This document shows positions 23,504 through 35,329 of a stretch of 64,000 bases of DNA, in pieces. The DNA lies in NCBI RefSeq assembly GCF_030272615.1, contig NC_081412.1:102292796-102356795 (forward strand), written 5' to 3'. A program made the translations under genes and the position numbers. The stretch is from Cryptomeria japonica (taxonomy: Eukaryota; Streptophyta; Pinopsida; Cupressales; Cupressaceae). Numbering within the stretch: the stretch's first letter is position 1; each line of letters opens with the position of its first letter. Below the pieces are notes generated by a model, which saw nothing but the letters and a program-made list of their open reading frames with translations, had not been told where the DNA came from and did no database searches.

Positions 23504-23893
23504 TTGATCTATCCTAGTCTTCCTAGAGGACCTGCTTGAGTGTATCCTCTCAGCAGCTTATCCAATCGACAACATATGTTCATCACAGAACTGCCGATTT
23601 GACCTAGAAGATGCAAATTCATACTTTTCAAACACAAACGCGCTTTCCTGACATAAATGCACATTTATTACATTACCTAGTATGCATTAATGACAACAAT
23701 AAATGCATCAAAGTACGAGGAGGTTTTGTGGTACTCACCGGCTCTCCTGCCTCCGCTGGCCTCTAGAATCGGTGAACATGGTCGAATCTGTGAACAAAAG
23801 CCATCGCTGCTGACTGTTGTTGCTTTATTTTCGCTCTGCACTATGCTCTTGTGAATGTGTAGATGACAATGAGGATGTATTTTCCCCCGTGGT

Positions 23894-23904
23894 CTATCTT
23901 ATAG
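23894..23904 (-). promoter_or_regulatory. Possible TATA box for the antisense PMD transcript
   Basis: CTATAAGATAG on the minus strand, about 155 bp upstream of the putative splice donor at 23738. It is placed where a promoter for the antisense gene would be expected. Sequence match only. Confidence 0.35.
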
Positions 23905-24135
23905 CCTACCCTAGCCCTCGCATTCATTTTCCCGAGTCAGTCTTCGTTATCCCGTGACTTTGTCACTTTATCCAGTCAATCCATTCTAGCCTTTCTTTCT
24001 TATCGAGAGATTGTCTGCAATCTTTTCCGACATTTTCATCCAATCTCTCGAGGGGGCATATCATTCCCATTCTGGGGCAACTCTGTATCAGTTCATCTTA
24101 TCTTCTTTGAAACAACGCGACAAGCCGCATTGTCT

Positions 24136-24150
24136 CAAAGAGGGGCAAAA
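24136..24150 (+). other. Polypurine tract of the Tat element
   Basis: CAAAGAGGGGCAAAA directly before the 3' LTR, the usual plus-strand primer position. Confidence 0.75.
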
Positions 24151-24919
24151 TGTAGACAACCAAAATTGTCATGTCTAATTAAATAAATATTTTATTTATT
24201 TAATTATCTAAGCTTAATTCTTCTATTAATTAAATAAATCCTTATTTATTTAATTAATTCATTTATCCTCTTCTAGCCTTATTTCTCATTTAAATAAATA
24301 CATTTATTTATTTAAATTATCATTTTCCTAAATTAAATAAATATCTTATTTATTTAATTGATCCCACTTCTTCTATTAATAAATAAATCTTTATTTATTT
24401 AATTAATTCATTAACCTTTTCTACTTATGACACATGTCATTCATCTCTTAATTCATACACTACCTACCCCTTTCATTATTTTGGTATTTCTTTTACCTAG
24501 CCTCTAATCCTAGCCGACCTCCTTTTTACACCTCTCAATCTTATCCCTCCATTTCATATTGTGTCTTCTATTTAAGGAGATGCATTCTTCATTATCAAAC
24601 CCTAATCGACAATTTGGAGGACTCGACTACACTTATGATCCTACTTGCAACCACATTCCATTCTTTGTTGAGCTCTTGTGCACACAAAATCTGAGAGCAA
24701 ATATATCAAGCAAGATCAATGGAGATAGGAAGAATGGAGATTCAAACCCTATTGGACATGTGATGGTATAATCTTTGTGATTTCATGTGATTTGCATTGT
24801 CTTAGGTAATCTTCATATGTTATGGTGGATCTTTGTTGATTGTTAGGCTAGGGTTTTGTGGTTGGATTCATTTAGCCTTTCAATACTGTTATTATTGTTA
24901 TCCATTTTCACCATATACA
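24151..24919 (+). repeat. 3' LTR of the Tat element
   Basis: 769 bp, nearly identical to 13472-14241. Differences seen by eye include C/A at the ninth base, a missing base group in the last palindrome, and a handful of transitions around 24584-24895. The right target duplication ACCAA follows at 24919-24924. Confidence 0.93.
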
Positions 24920-26043
24920 ACCAACACTAGATGTTATGGCTGGCTACCGATAGAAGATCTAGTGTTACCAGCAAAACAGACTATCTGTTGGACACTTCCA
25001 GTTTGTTTAGATCAATGGATTATGTTTTATTATATGTGTTGCATGTTCCTTGAGCATGTTTTGGTTAGTTGGTATTGACTTGGCATTCAGATGCTATCAT
25101 ACACTCTTGTAAGCCCTTACCGACATTGGTTTAAGGTTTTACGGGTAGAGCTTTCACTAAGGAATCTTGATAGGATGCATAAGTGGTGTTGGTGCATCTT
25201 CTAGGTGAATTTCAGGATGCTGAAGATGTTCTTTGATCATGCTTCAACTACTTAAAGATATTGCTTTAGCGTGGTGGACCCCTAATAGGTCTAGTACCTA
25301 TCTAGGTTATGGACTGGTATCATGATAACATGTACTCTACACATTACCGGGATGTTTCAGGATATTTTATGGATTGGTTAATGTTGTTTTGGTCTAAAGA
25401 TGACATGGCATATCATTGTAATATGGATTTATGTAATGATCTTATTCTAATATCTTTTAGGTAGCCGACCTAATTGGTTTAGGCCTTAGGGTTGGTATAA
25501 ATGGATGTAAGATCTCATTGTAGAGAAAGGGTATCGAATGTAATGTGCGAATATTGTAATATCATTCAGGCAGAGGATTAGGTCGATCATTGAAGATCGA
25601 ATTGGGATTAAGGAAGAGTTCAAAGGCCTTCAATATTGAGCTTAACCGGGACTATAATCAGGCATGGTAGATGTTATCTCTGGCAGTTCATTCTATTGGA
25701 TTGTTGTCCATTTATCTTGAGGTGGTTTTAACCTTTGTAGTCAATGAGAATCTTTTGTAATGAGTAGTATGCTCTAGGCAGTGTGCCTTCCTACTATGGG
25801 TAGGCTTCCCACCATGGTTTTTCCCTTTCTGGGTTTTCCACGTACAAATCATGGTGTTATGTGGTATGGTTGCATTGTGTTGATTATATGTTTCATTGTT
25901 AAGTTTTATTGCTTACCGATATCTGTTTCTTCTTTACCAGTACTTAATCTAGTTAAAGGTTATTAAGTGGATTAAATGTTATAACTTATTAACAACTGAT
26001 TCGTCCCCCCCCCCCTCTTAGTTGTTCACTAGTTAGCCTAACA
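24920..26043 (+). repeat. 3' LTR of copia-1, part 2
   Basis: Continues the LTR started at 13387 and ends CCTAACA. It matches 5' LTR positions from about 7625 to 8816, with GGTATAAATGGATG (TATA-like) near 25494 and the ACTGATTCGTCCCCCC terminal block. GAGAC follows at 26044-26048. Confidence 0.9.
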
Positions 26044-26110
26044 GAGACCAAAGTCTGTGTGCTAATTCTTTATGATAGAATTCGAGGCAGTAAGGACAGC
26101 GAGTAAGATT
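26044..26110 (+). pseudogene. LINE ORF2, last codons after copia-1
   Basis: In the frame interrupted at 7557 (AAG GTG GAG AC), the sequence continues ACC AAA GTC TGT and reads KVCVLILYDRIRGSKDSE to a TAA stop. It shows that copia-1 split the C-terminus of the LINE protein. What follows is either LINE 3' sequence or a new unit. Confidence 0.65.
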
Positions 26111-26162
26111 TATTTTATTACTTGTATGATTTTAGAAAGATTGCTTTTTTTATCATTATGAG

Positions 26163-27902
26163 TTGAACTGGCCATAGGCGATGTAATTATGGTGCTACTA
26201 TTTCGCATGCTTTGTGGGTGGTTTTGCCTTGTGCCTGATATTTTTTCTTCAAGGTTATCGAAGTGTTTTATGTTTTTTCACTGAGCATCATGGGGGAGCT
26301 AGGAAGCGGGTTGAGCCTCCAAGTTGTGAGTAGTTGAAGAAGAACCATTTAATATGGAAGCTGCTAGTGAAAGGGAATGTCACCTTTTACATTGAGAAGT
26401 TGCTGGTAGTTAACACAGATGTCACTTCTTATTTCAATAAGCACTGGAAGGATGGTACCATTGTTTTACAAGGATGAAAAATCATTGTGGGTGAGAATTT
26501 GATCATTGAGGTCATCGGCCTTTCCTCTAAGGGCATGAAATATTAAAGAGACGGGACTTATACTAACATTGTAGTGCAGAATTTCCCAAAATCAGACAAT
26601 GAAAAGGGTAAGTTGATGAGAAAGACAACTAATTTTTATGATATCATTGTTCTTAATGACATCTGGGACCAACTCCTTGAGGTAATTATGAAGTAATTTA
26701 CTCTTGATGAGCATTTTACAAGGGTTTATGGCCACCATTTTGTATTGTTAAATCAGTTCCGCCATAATGTTAGGGTTTCTTATCTAGTTTTCTTGATGTC
26801 TTCCCTTTGGGATAGCTTAAGAGATCATAGGAAGAACCCTATTAAATTCCTTATTCTTCATGAAGGGTTGTTGGTGTTAATTGATAAGTATACTTGGGCC
26901 CTTCCTGCCCCTTCTTCCTATATCCCTACTTCGTCTGATGATAATACTAGTGTTGGGGATTTTGAGGATGGGGACTCCTCCTCTAAGTCAGAGGATGAGA
27001 CTCTCTCTCGTTATAAAAAATCTAAGATTGAGATTTCCCCTAAAGATAAAACTGTTAAGGACAAGGGAAAGAAAGGTTTGAAATAAGTTTTTATTTCATC
27101 TTCCTCTACCTCTTCTAGTAATGATGCCTCTACTTTCAATAGTCATAGAGAGAATTTTGAGGATATTAATGCCAAATAGAGAGTCAACTTGGGGCTAGGT
27201 AGCCAAAACTTTGGAATTCCCCCCTCATCTCATAATATTGAGGCTAATACTATGGGGGATTCTTCTCAGAAGGACCTTCATCCTAAGAGCGTTGAGATGA
27301 GTGATAAGAGGGATGAATATGAAAATATATTGGGTTTGGCTAGAGATCATGTTATTGATTATTTCAGCCTTTTCAAGAGGCTCTTCCATGAACTCAAAGA
27401 GGTCAAACTTAACCAAAGGGATATGGGGAGAAAGCTGGAAGCTATGCCTATTCCTACCTGTCAAGATAAACAACATGGTGATGGTCAGTGGACTAAGGAA
27501 GAGATGAAATCTATGGTGGATTGTATTAACAGAGTTGTTGTTGGCATTAATCACATGAAAAAAGGGTTTGAGGGTTGATTCTCCATTGTTGAGGAGTATT
27601 ACAAGAATATCCAGGCTACTCTCATGACCATTATGGCCAAAAGTCACATAATTGTCAAATAGACTATGGATTCCATGAGCATAATGGTCAATAATTTTGA
27701 TGGTCAGGGCAAGGTACTAGCCAGTGTGGATGAGGACAAAGATATCACTCAGGCGGAGTCTAGTCCTTACAAGTGGACTAGAGGGAACCTAAAGAAGAAA
27801 GATGCCACTCAAACTTTGGACTATAAAGAAATTAGGTCTGCTACTGAAAAAATTAGTCTTCTGGAGGCTAAGGTCTTTGAGACCATTAAGAGCCTCATGT
27901 AA
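26163..27902 (+). pseudogene. Unrecognised broken ORF with C-terminal acidic/coiled region
   Basis: One frame with about eight stops. It reads FVGGFALCLIFFLQGYRS, then HHGGARKRVEPPSCE, a block KLLVKGNVTFYIEKLL, the motif GENLIIEVIGLSSKGMKY near 26490-26545, and HFTRVYGHHFVLLNQFRH near 26712. A Ser/Asp/Glu-rich low-complexity stretch lies at 26920-27085, and the end (27666-27902) looks coiled (SATEKISLLEAKVFETIK). The motif 'enLIieVIGLssKGmkY' recalls the style of element A/B ORF2 and of plant transposon-associated proteins, but no family is assigned. Its position just after the LINE stop suggests an additional ORF of that element or a separate relic. Confidence 0.45.
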
Positions 27903-28133
27903 TTTGTGTTCTCTATTTTTTCTTGATCTGTTGGTTTGTGGATCTTTGCTCATTTTTTGTAGTTAGTTTGGATTTTTGCTGGCTATTTAGCTACTCAATG
28001 TATTGCTTTATCCTTTGTAGCCTGTTTGGTTTTGGTATTAGTATGGTTGTGTTGATTCTAAACCTTTTAAAATCTTCTTTGTAAAGGGTTTCAAGGCCCC
28101 TTCAAAACCTATTTTTGCCTTAATCCAAAATAT
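27903..28133 (+). other. Possible LINE 3' untranslated tail
   Basis: T/G-rich non-coding sequence ending in GGGTTTCAAGGCCCCTTCA and a CTTAATCC run. The style resembles the 3' tail of plant L1 elements, though no poly(A) is present. It ends where the LTR remnant of copia-2 begins. Confidence 0.35.
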
Positions 28134-28292
28134 TAGCAACACATCTTCCGAGAAGCTAAATCTTCCAAGAAATCACCAAGCAACCATTGATATATACATA
28201 CCAAAATTCCACTATTTTTCAATATATCACATCCGGACCTAACCAGACCATAGGATTTGACATCAATGAAAACATATAACATAATGCTAACA
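28134..28292 (-). repeat. 3' LTR remnant of copia-2
   Basis: On minus it starts TGTTAGCATTATG directly after a GACAAAGAAGGAGAT purine tract, then is lost after about 159 bp. The left boundary is uncertain. Confidence 0.5.
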
Positions 28293-28861
28293 ATCTCCTT
28301 CTTTGTCATTGATGGCAACATCCATAAAGATGATAAGCATATCAATATACGTCATACTTATTGGCATTGAAGTTGTCATTGATGTTAATATGTGTGTGTG
28401 AAGGGCTAATGAAGTTGAAAAATAATGGCATTGATGACATTGATGTCAACCAAGTAGGTCAACCAGGCAGGTCAACTTGTAGGATAATGAAGTTGCAAAA
28501 GAATGTCATTGATGTTATTAATGTCAACCAGGTAGGTCAAATTCCACGCTACAGATTAAGTAGAAGAGTTGTTGAGATCAGGTTGATTGATTTCATGAGT
28601 TGGAGAGACTCGTAGATATCACAATGATCAGGTTGATGGATTAGATTGTTAAAGAAGACAATGTTGTTGCAGAATCCCACAATGCCATATGATGTGTCTA
28701 TGAAGTTCATGCTGGATGTCCTGAAGCTTCTCAGATGATTTGATTGATGATATTAGCTTGAGTGGTTTGATCAGAATAACTAGGTCGATGTCGGGTATTA
28801 TGGAGTTTTTGTTGTGTTTTGTCTATCGGGGTATCTTGTGTCAAATACCAAGTATGTGCTA

Positions 28862-30843
28862 TGCTAGCTTGATGACAATGATATAGTTGCAATAGGTTGT
28901 TTGTGTTAGGATTCCCAAAGATACTGAGAGGGGGGCTGAATCAGTATCTAACCGGTATATAAATTTACTTGACTTAAAACATGAAAAGCATATTAAAACT
29001 ATGTACCGGTAAACCAGAAATAATGCAGTAACTAAGAACAATAATAAAAACTTGAGAAGCACACCATAACACAGTATTTTAATGAGGAAACCCAGTGTGG
29101 GAAAAACCTTGGTGGGATTTGTGACCCACAATATTTTCTTACTGGCCAATAAGGGAATATTACTCTTACAATAGGGGCCTGCACATGCAGGAAGGCCAAG
29201 TGCCTAGAGCTCACTGCTCAATTACAAAAGAAGTCACAATGACTTAAAAAAATGGATTATACTAGTCCAGTGTCTTGTACTGCTTCAGATCAGCATCTAT
29301 TATGCCAGATTCAATACTGATTTAAGCTCTGCTACAACATAAACCCTTAACCAATATTTCACATATTAGGTCTGCTTATTTCGCATCCTATTTCACACAC
29401 TTCCTATTACAAAATGATCTCATACATATATGAGTCATATTACAACTCGCCATATCGGCTTACAATGATTTTATAATTAATTACAAAATACATTTTAAAC
29501 AAAATTGAAGTTGTCCAAGGTGTCGGTATCCTTCATTTCACTGTTGGTGTTCTATATGTCAGTGTAGAGTCTGTCAGTGCTGGTGCCAGTATCTTTGTCT
29601 TGCCAGTCTCATATGATTGCAAGGTTGCCATCAATGACAAAACCTTCAATCACCTACAATTTCTCATTGGAGTGTGCATTTGCCAACAGTTTGATGACTT
29701 TATTTGTATTTTCATTGATGGAAACCATGTTTTGTTTAGTCATCTAGGTCATCTAGACCAGCTAGTATAGCCTAACCAGTAGTGGAATTAGTTAGACAAC
29801 AAAACTACTAAGTTGTCAATCGATAAGCAGGAACAAAATGACGATCAAGCGACTGGTACAGATGATTGGAGAAGAGTTAGACATTGTGGTTTTATAGAAG
29901 TGTTGGAGACAAGAACATACACCTATGTTCCAAACCACATCAGCAGATTCAGTGTATTGAGAGAGTTATGATGAATTTTCCAGTCATAATTAGGAAGAAT
30001 AGAGAACCGATATAGCAGAGTTACTTTAATCGGTAACCAGTAGACTTATTGTTATATTTTTAAGATATGAATTATTTTTTTAATAAGAGAAAAGTGTAAT
30101 GAGTGGGAAAATGTAAAAGGTGACTAGATTCAATCAACCTAGGGAATTGTTCCAAGGTTCTTCGCCAACTTAACAGAGTTATTTATAAGGAGGTGTAAGT
30201 TGTATGATTTCATGTATCAAGAGTGATAATTTGATCGTGTGGTTGAAGGAGAAGTTAGGGTTTTATGTTTGGTCGGTGATAGAAGTTGAGAACAAGTAGA
30301 TCTAATTAACCACATAGGTGCTAACTTAAGATTAGTTGAACTTTTTTTCTTCTTAATAGTTGCAGCAAGAAAATCCTCTAACAAGGTCACTCCTAACAGG
30401 GTGAGGTAGGATCCTAGTAGGTCAGAAGATGAATTCCTCTAACCAGGTGACACATTATCTTATGTTTGTAAATTCGAGTAACGTGGGTAGCTCCTAACAA
30501 GGCTGGGTCCTAATAGGCCTTATTGTATAGAGCTTAACTTGGCTAAAACACTCTTAACTGGGTGTGCCCTTAACAAGGTGGTTGTATGACCTTGATCGGT
30601 CAGATCTCTATACTACAGTTAGAAGAACCTTGTTGGTACTAATTCCCACTGTGTTTTTTCCTAGTTGGGTTTCCACGTGAAAAATCATTGTGTTATGGTT
30701 TGCATGCTTTGTTGGATGTTTTCTTATGTGGTTATATTTCTTGCATGCTTATTGATTTTCAAGTTGGTGAAACTAGTTATCAGATTTATTAATTATTTGC
30801 TTGCACTTATTCATTCCCCTCTCAGTGCCTTATAATTTTATCA
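28862..30843 (+). repeat. 5' LTR of element B (split by a solo LTR)
   Basis: Starts TGCTAGCTTGATGAC, aligned to TGTTGGCTTGATGATG of the 3' LTR; ends TTTTATCA before the PBS. It is interrupted at 28904-29688. Contains repeated CTAACAAGG/CTAACAGGG phrases (about 30370-30570). Confidence 0.9.
28904..29688 (-). repeat. Solo LTR nested in element B (TSD GTTTG)
   Basis: 785 bp, minus orientation: begins TGTTGGCAAATGC at 29688 and ends ATCCTAACA at 28904. GTTTG flanks both sides (28899-28903 and 29689-29693). In minus sense it carries the terminal block ACTGATTCAGCCCCCCTCTC and a CCAAGGTTTTTCCC U5 box. Confidence 0.9.
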
Positions 30844-30845
30844 AT

Positions 30846-30858
30846 TGGTATCAGAGCC
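30846..30858 (+). other. Primer binding site of element B
   Basis: TGGTATCAGAGCC, two bases inside the 5' LTR; perfect initiator tRNA-Met complement. Confidence 0.88.
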
Positions 30859-30905
30859 TAATTTCCTTAAGGATTAACCACTTGGGAAGGATCTCTAAGG
30901 ATAAC

Positions 30906-32179
30906 ATGGGGGAAGGTTCAATGAGTTACAAAGAGCTTTCACACAACCTTGCAGAATCTGAAGAAGCCCTTGGTGAACTAAAGGTCAAGTATAAAGCTTC
31001 ATTGGCTAAGTGAAGAGAGATGGTTGAGCAGTTGATGGAACTCAGTGAAAACGGTTCATCTGAGGAAGCAACCATTGATGCCTTGTCTAATGAGGTGGAA
31101 AAGGTGAATGATGAAAAGACAAATCCGAGGAGAGTGTTAGAAGCCCTTACCATTAGGATGAGCCAAGAGTTGGAAGCCAAGAGGATAGTTGAAGACAAAA
31201 TAAGAGATCATGAGCATTAGATCATTAAGTTGAACCAAGAGATTGGTACCCTGCATGCACATCTTCATGAAGAAAAAGAAGAAATAAAAGCTAATCTAGA
31301 CATGGCTATGTCTCTTAGAGAAAGTCTCACAAAGAATAATGAGGAGCTTACCAAGGAGTTGGCCGATGTAAATGAGTTACTAGCTAAATTCAACAGGAGC
31401 ACTGATATGCTTGGTGAGAAGATTCAGACACAAAGATAGAAAGGAGATACACAACCTTTGAACAAGGAGAGCCATCTGGTACGAAGGACACCATGCATGA
31501 AGCCAAATTTGTACCAAAGACCAAGAAGAATGTCGGTAAGAGACCCTACAAATGTTTTAACTATCATAAGATAGGGCATACTGCAAATGTTTATAGTAGA
31601 TCCAGTACTTTTGATGGATATAGACCTAATGCATATAAAGGATATAAGCCTAGTAATTTTGATGGATATTGCTTCAATTGAAATAAGTTTGAGCATAGAG
31701 TTGTTGGGTGCAAGTCAAGAGTGAAAAATCAGAGATATTACATGAATCAGAGGTCTAATCGTGAATGGCAGAGATCTTATAATGACCGCAAGATCCCTAC
31801 TTGGTAGAGACCTTATGTGAACTGGTCTAGTCCATATGAAATGGAGAATAGATGGAATGTGACATGTTCAATCTGTCACAACTATGGTCATGTGGCTATG
31901 AATTGTTGGAGAAGAACTAATAGAGGCAATGCTGGACCCTGGAGAGCATTTAGAATGGCATGTTTTCAATGTAAAAACCTGGGACACATTAAAGGATTTT
32001 GTAGAGCTAGAATGAACCAACCAGTTAATCAGTCTATTGATCAGAAAGGAAAGAAGAAGGTAGATGTGGAAGAAACCAGAAGTGAGATGAACAAGATATG
32101 GACAAATAAAAGTGAGGAGAAACCATCGAAGGACTCCAATTCTTCACCTAGTGTGGAGAATCCCTCATCGGAAAACTAA
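30906..32179 (+). pseudogene. Element B ORF1: coiled-coil, four-knuckle Gag-like protein
   Basis: Starts with MGEGSMSYKELSHNLAESEE at 30906. It aligns with element A ORF1 through the coiled coil (LKVKYKASLAK, ENGSSEEATIDAL) to about 31435, shifts frame, and resumes with GEPSGTK, equivalent to GESSGTK in A. Zinc knuckles: CFNYHKIGHTANVY (two Cys lost), a second with a stop in place of a Cys, then two complete ones, CSICHNYGHVAMNC and CFQCKNLGHIKGFC, the last near 31960-32001. Stops are at 31011, 31218, 31437, 31679 and 31805. It ends in a Lys/Glu-rich tail (EEKPSKDSNSSPSVENP), as in A. Confidence 0.78.
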
Positions 32180-32642
32180 GCTATGTATGAAGCATAGGGG
32201 GAGCATATTGTCAAATCCATTTTCAGACCCCTTAAATGGTGTGTGGTAAGTCAAATCTGCATGTTTTGATGCAAAATGAGTTTATGAAGTGATCTTGATA
32301 TGTAATCGGTAAATTGGATGTCATATGTGAACTGGTAGCAAGTTTTAGGGTTGAATGATGATTAGGGTATGTTCAACTAGTTTAGCATTAAATGTAGTTG
32401 GTAAAAGGCATATGAAAATGTGTTTATAGTCTCATTTTTCACTTAGCATTTTCGAGAGCACATTTGGAGAGTGACAGAAACATGGAAGAGAATTTGATTG
32501 CTGCTTTGGCGAAGTTGATAGTGGATTGTGAAGATTTGTGGAAAAGTGAATCGGTGGAAGAGTATTCAGACTAGAAACCCTAGTTGCGAAGAAGTCTAAA
32601 GGTATTTCTCTGTGAATCTAAATTTGTGTTTGAATTTTCACA

Positions 32643-35329
32643 ATGGATACACCACATATTTTTTATATTACCAAAAGACCTCGACCAAACTTTAAGAGAC
32701 ATCCTCATAAGTCCAAGGATATAGATCTAGTTGGAGCCCTATCTAGAGTAACCTACAAATTTTTACATGTTGAGGACATTTGATCATACATCCATTGCAA
32801 ACTGGAGAATTTGGTCACATTTGCTATCTTTGACCAATATTTAACATTGTGCAATAAACAAGGATTGATAAAGGATGAATTAAGAAGGGTATCTGATAAG
32901 GGTTTTCACTATGTTGTAAACTTTCTAGATGATTTTGAAGAAGAGCATTTGAGATATGTTCTGAGAAGGATCCATGATCAGTTGATGTGGTTGGATAGAC
33001 CGCACAAGATCACAAAAGAGGCCATCCATGTTGTCACTGGATTATGGGCCACCGGTGAAGTCCCTGTTTTGAGAACAATCCCAAAGGATGAGGTTATCTG
33101 ATTGAAAAAGTCAAAGTGGGAATGTCGTGCCATGACAGTGAATGATATAGAAGATCCAGAAGTGAAGTTTGCATCCATGGTCATCAATTACAGAGTATAC
33201 CATTCGAGTCAGATGAATAGAATTCCTGGAGCTACTATCCACACATCATACTGGATGTTGAAAGATAATACCGATTATGACCTAGCAAAGGCCTTGAGAG
33301 CCCAACTAGTATTGAATCTTGAATCAATTAAGAAGGACAAGCGACAAAAGTTCAAGTTTGGTCAATTGATTATTGGATTGTTTTTCTATTTCTAGAATTA
33401 CTTTCCAGGTATAGGTGATATCTAATGGTCTATGGATACATTGATAGTCTTGCAAATCAAGAACAACATTAAGATGCTTGGTAATGAGTTCACTAAGACT
33501 ATTTGGGGATACTTCAAAGAATTCCAAAAGAAAATGCATGGCAGAGAGAGGATACTAGAGCATCTGGGGAAAAGGTATGAAGACTCCATTTTTTTTATGG
33601 TTGATACCGGTACTTGTCAGATGGAGGCTGCACAATCCAAGAACTTCATGGGTCATGCCTGTGGGGTATGAGGTAGAAGAAGATATCTTGATTATTTATG
33701 TTGACCACATCCTATCTAAACTAGTAGATACAAGTTTATGTAGGTCTGGGACATTCAAAGAGAATTCAATAAAGGTACATGCTGAATTGGCCAAACCGTT
33801 AGTGGCCAAAAAGATCAGGAAAGAGGTTGAGGAATTTGTTGTTGCATAACGCTTCACAAAGGAGATGATTGATGAAGCAAGGAAGGCAGGAACCTCTAGT
33901 ATCCACCAGTAGACAAACTAGGAGTGTGAATGTCAAGAAGGAGAAGCCCCCTCCTCCTCCAAAGATACAAATCAAGAGAAAAGAAAAGGAAGATAAGCCC
34001 CAAGCACCTAAAGCTACAAGAAAAACAAAGAAAGAACCAACACAAATAGTTTTTAAGGCAGTAGCAGAGGAAGAGGCGAAGGAAACTGAATTCGAAGGCG
34101 GTAAGAAAGAATTGAGTGCAAGTGGAAAGAAGTCTAAATTGGTTGGTTCACCCATTGTCAAATCAATTAAGCCACAGTTAACTAAACTTACTTCTCTTGA
34201 GAGCTTGTTGATGAATATAAGGAAGTATGATATATTGATTGGTGTACATAAGCACTATAACAATTTTGGTGAGGAAGAGAATAAACAAATTGAGGATTTG
34301 GTTATTTGGTTTATGAATCATTATAGCAAAGAATTGATTGAATTACAAGAACAAGTACCTGATTCTTTGTATAGAAAATTGGAAGCTAGATGGCAGACTA
34401 CAATTAAGTAGGATAAAGAAATAATAGAGTATGTACTTATGCATTTACAATCAGAGACCCCCAAGGAGGAAGTGCAGGAAATTCTTTTAGAATCAAAACC
34501 ATTATTTCATACCAAAAAGAGATTAACCAGATTGCTTATTGGTGAGTCCCATTTTGTGCAAGTTGAGACTGAAGAAATTTTGAAAAAAAAATTTAGACTT
34601 GAAAAGGAGGAACCAAAGGAGATTAATTCTTTTGAGGAAGATCTCTCTGAAGCATCAATAATTGAAGGTGAACTACCAGATGTTAATCAAATAGAGATAG
34701 AACCAAAAGGTGGCACCACATCTGTTCCCACATCAGTTCCTACTATCATAGAAGAACAACCAATGATACCGGAAGTTATTCCAACCAGTAAAGATGAAGA
34801 GAAGACAGAGACACAAGAAGATACACAAGATAATGTGCAAACTACAGAGCCACCGGTGAAGGAAGAAGAGAAGTAGAAAGAAGAAGCACAAGAGCAGAAA
34901 GTGACCTACCAGTCACTTACTTCAAACAAAATCATTGATGATGATGAGGATGATGATACAATGGCCATCCAAGGGCCAATAAATATGGATATGTTGAGTC
35001 AAACAAAACTGATAGAGATTGCATCTGCAATGCAATCCAAGGCCAATATGAAGAAAATAAGAGCTCGGAGGAGAGAAGCTAAAACTATACAAATTGTAGT
35101 TGACATATTTTCCAGTCTATTACTGGAGACTAATACTGATACTCTCACAACTCTTATTGAAAAACTAGACCATTTGGTCACAATTGCAGGGAAGCAAATG
35201 AAAAGTCTTGGAGAGGCTGCTCTACATAATGTAGAGAAAGAATATGAAAAGAAAAGAATTGAGACATTGATCAAGGCAATTGACAAAGACAGAGAAGGTC
35301 TTACTATGAATATGGACCAAATAAAATAA
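32643..35329 (+). pseudogene. Element B ORF2: unknown protein, central Pro/Lys-rich linker
   Basis: Starts at ATG 32643 (MDTPHIFYITKRPRP). Frame changes occur near 33590 and 33850. N-terminal globular part: YIHCKLENL, LRRIHDQLMWLDRPHKITKE, VVTGLWATGEVP, GATIHTSYWM. Then a basic linker with KPPPPPK (about 33940), a block with EEENKQIEDLVIWFMNHY near 34274, PDSLYRKLEARW, a Glu/Thr/Pro-rich region, and helical sequence to 35329. Weak helical coding similarity continues to about 35500. No polymerase, protease or integrase motif is visible. It matches element A ORF2 at both ends. Function unknown. Confidence 0.6.

Larger units (their letters stand above)
13472..24919 (+). mobile_element. Tat-type Ty3/gypsy retrotransposon, 11.4 kb
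   Basis: Two LTRs of 770 and 769 bp, a PBS of the TGGCACGCCCGGTGGGA type, and a PPT at 24136-24150; target duplication ACCGA/ACCAA. The pol contains gypsy RT, RNase H, a second (archaeal-like) RNase H and integrase, the arrangement of the Tat lineage. By eye the LTRs differ at about eight or nine positions plus one indel, so this is the youngest datable insertion here. The gag core, zinc knuckle and protease are not found. The long 3' region holds an antisense plant mobile domain ORF. Confidence 0.92.
7558..26043 (+). mobile_element. Copia-1: LTR retrotransposon (Ty1/copia), split by a Tat gypsy element
   Basis: Complete outer structure: 5' LTR 7558-8816, tRNA-Met type PBS, gag-pol in one frame, PPT, and a 3' LTR in two parts (13387-13471 and 24920-26043). 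The target duplication GAGAC is at 7553-7557 and 26044-26048, and the LINE reading frame continues across it. Domain order gag, protease, integrase, RT, RNase H defines Ty1/copia. Ten stops, one late frameshift and lost catalytic residues make it inactive. Confidence 0.92.
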
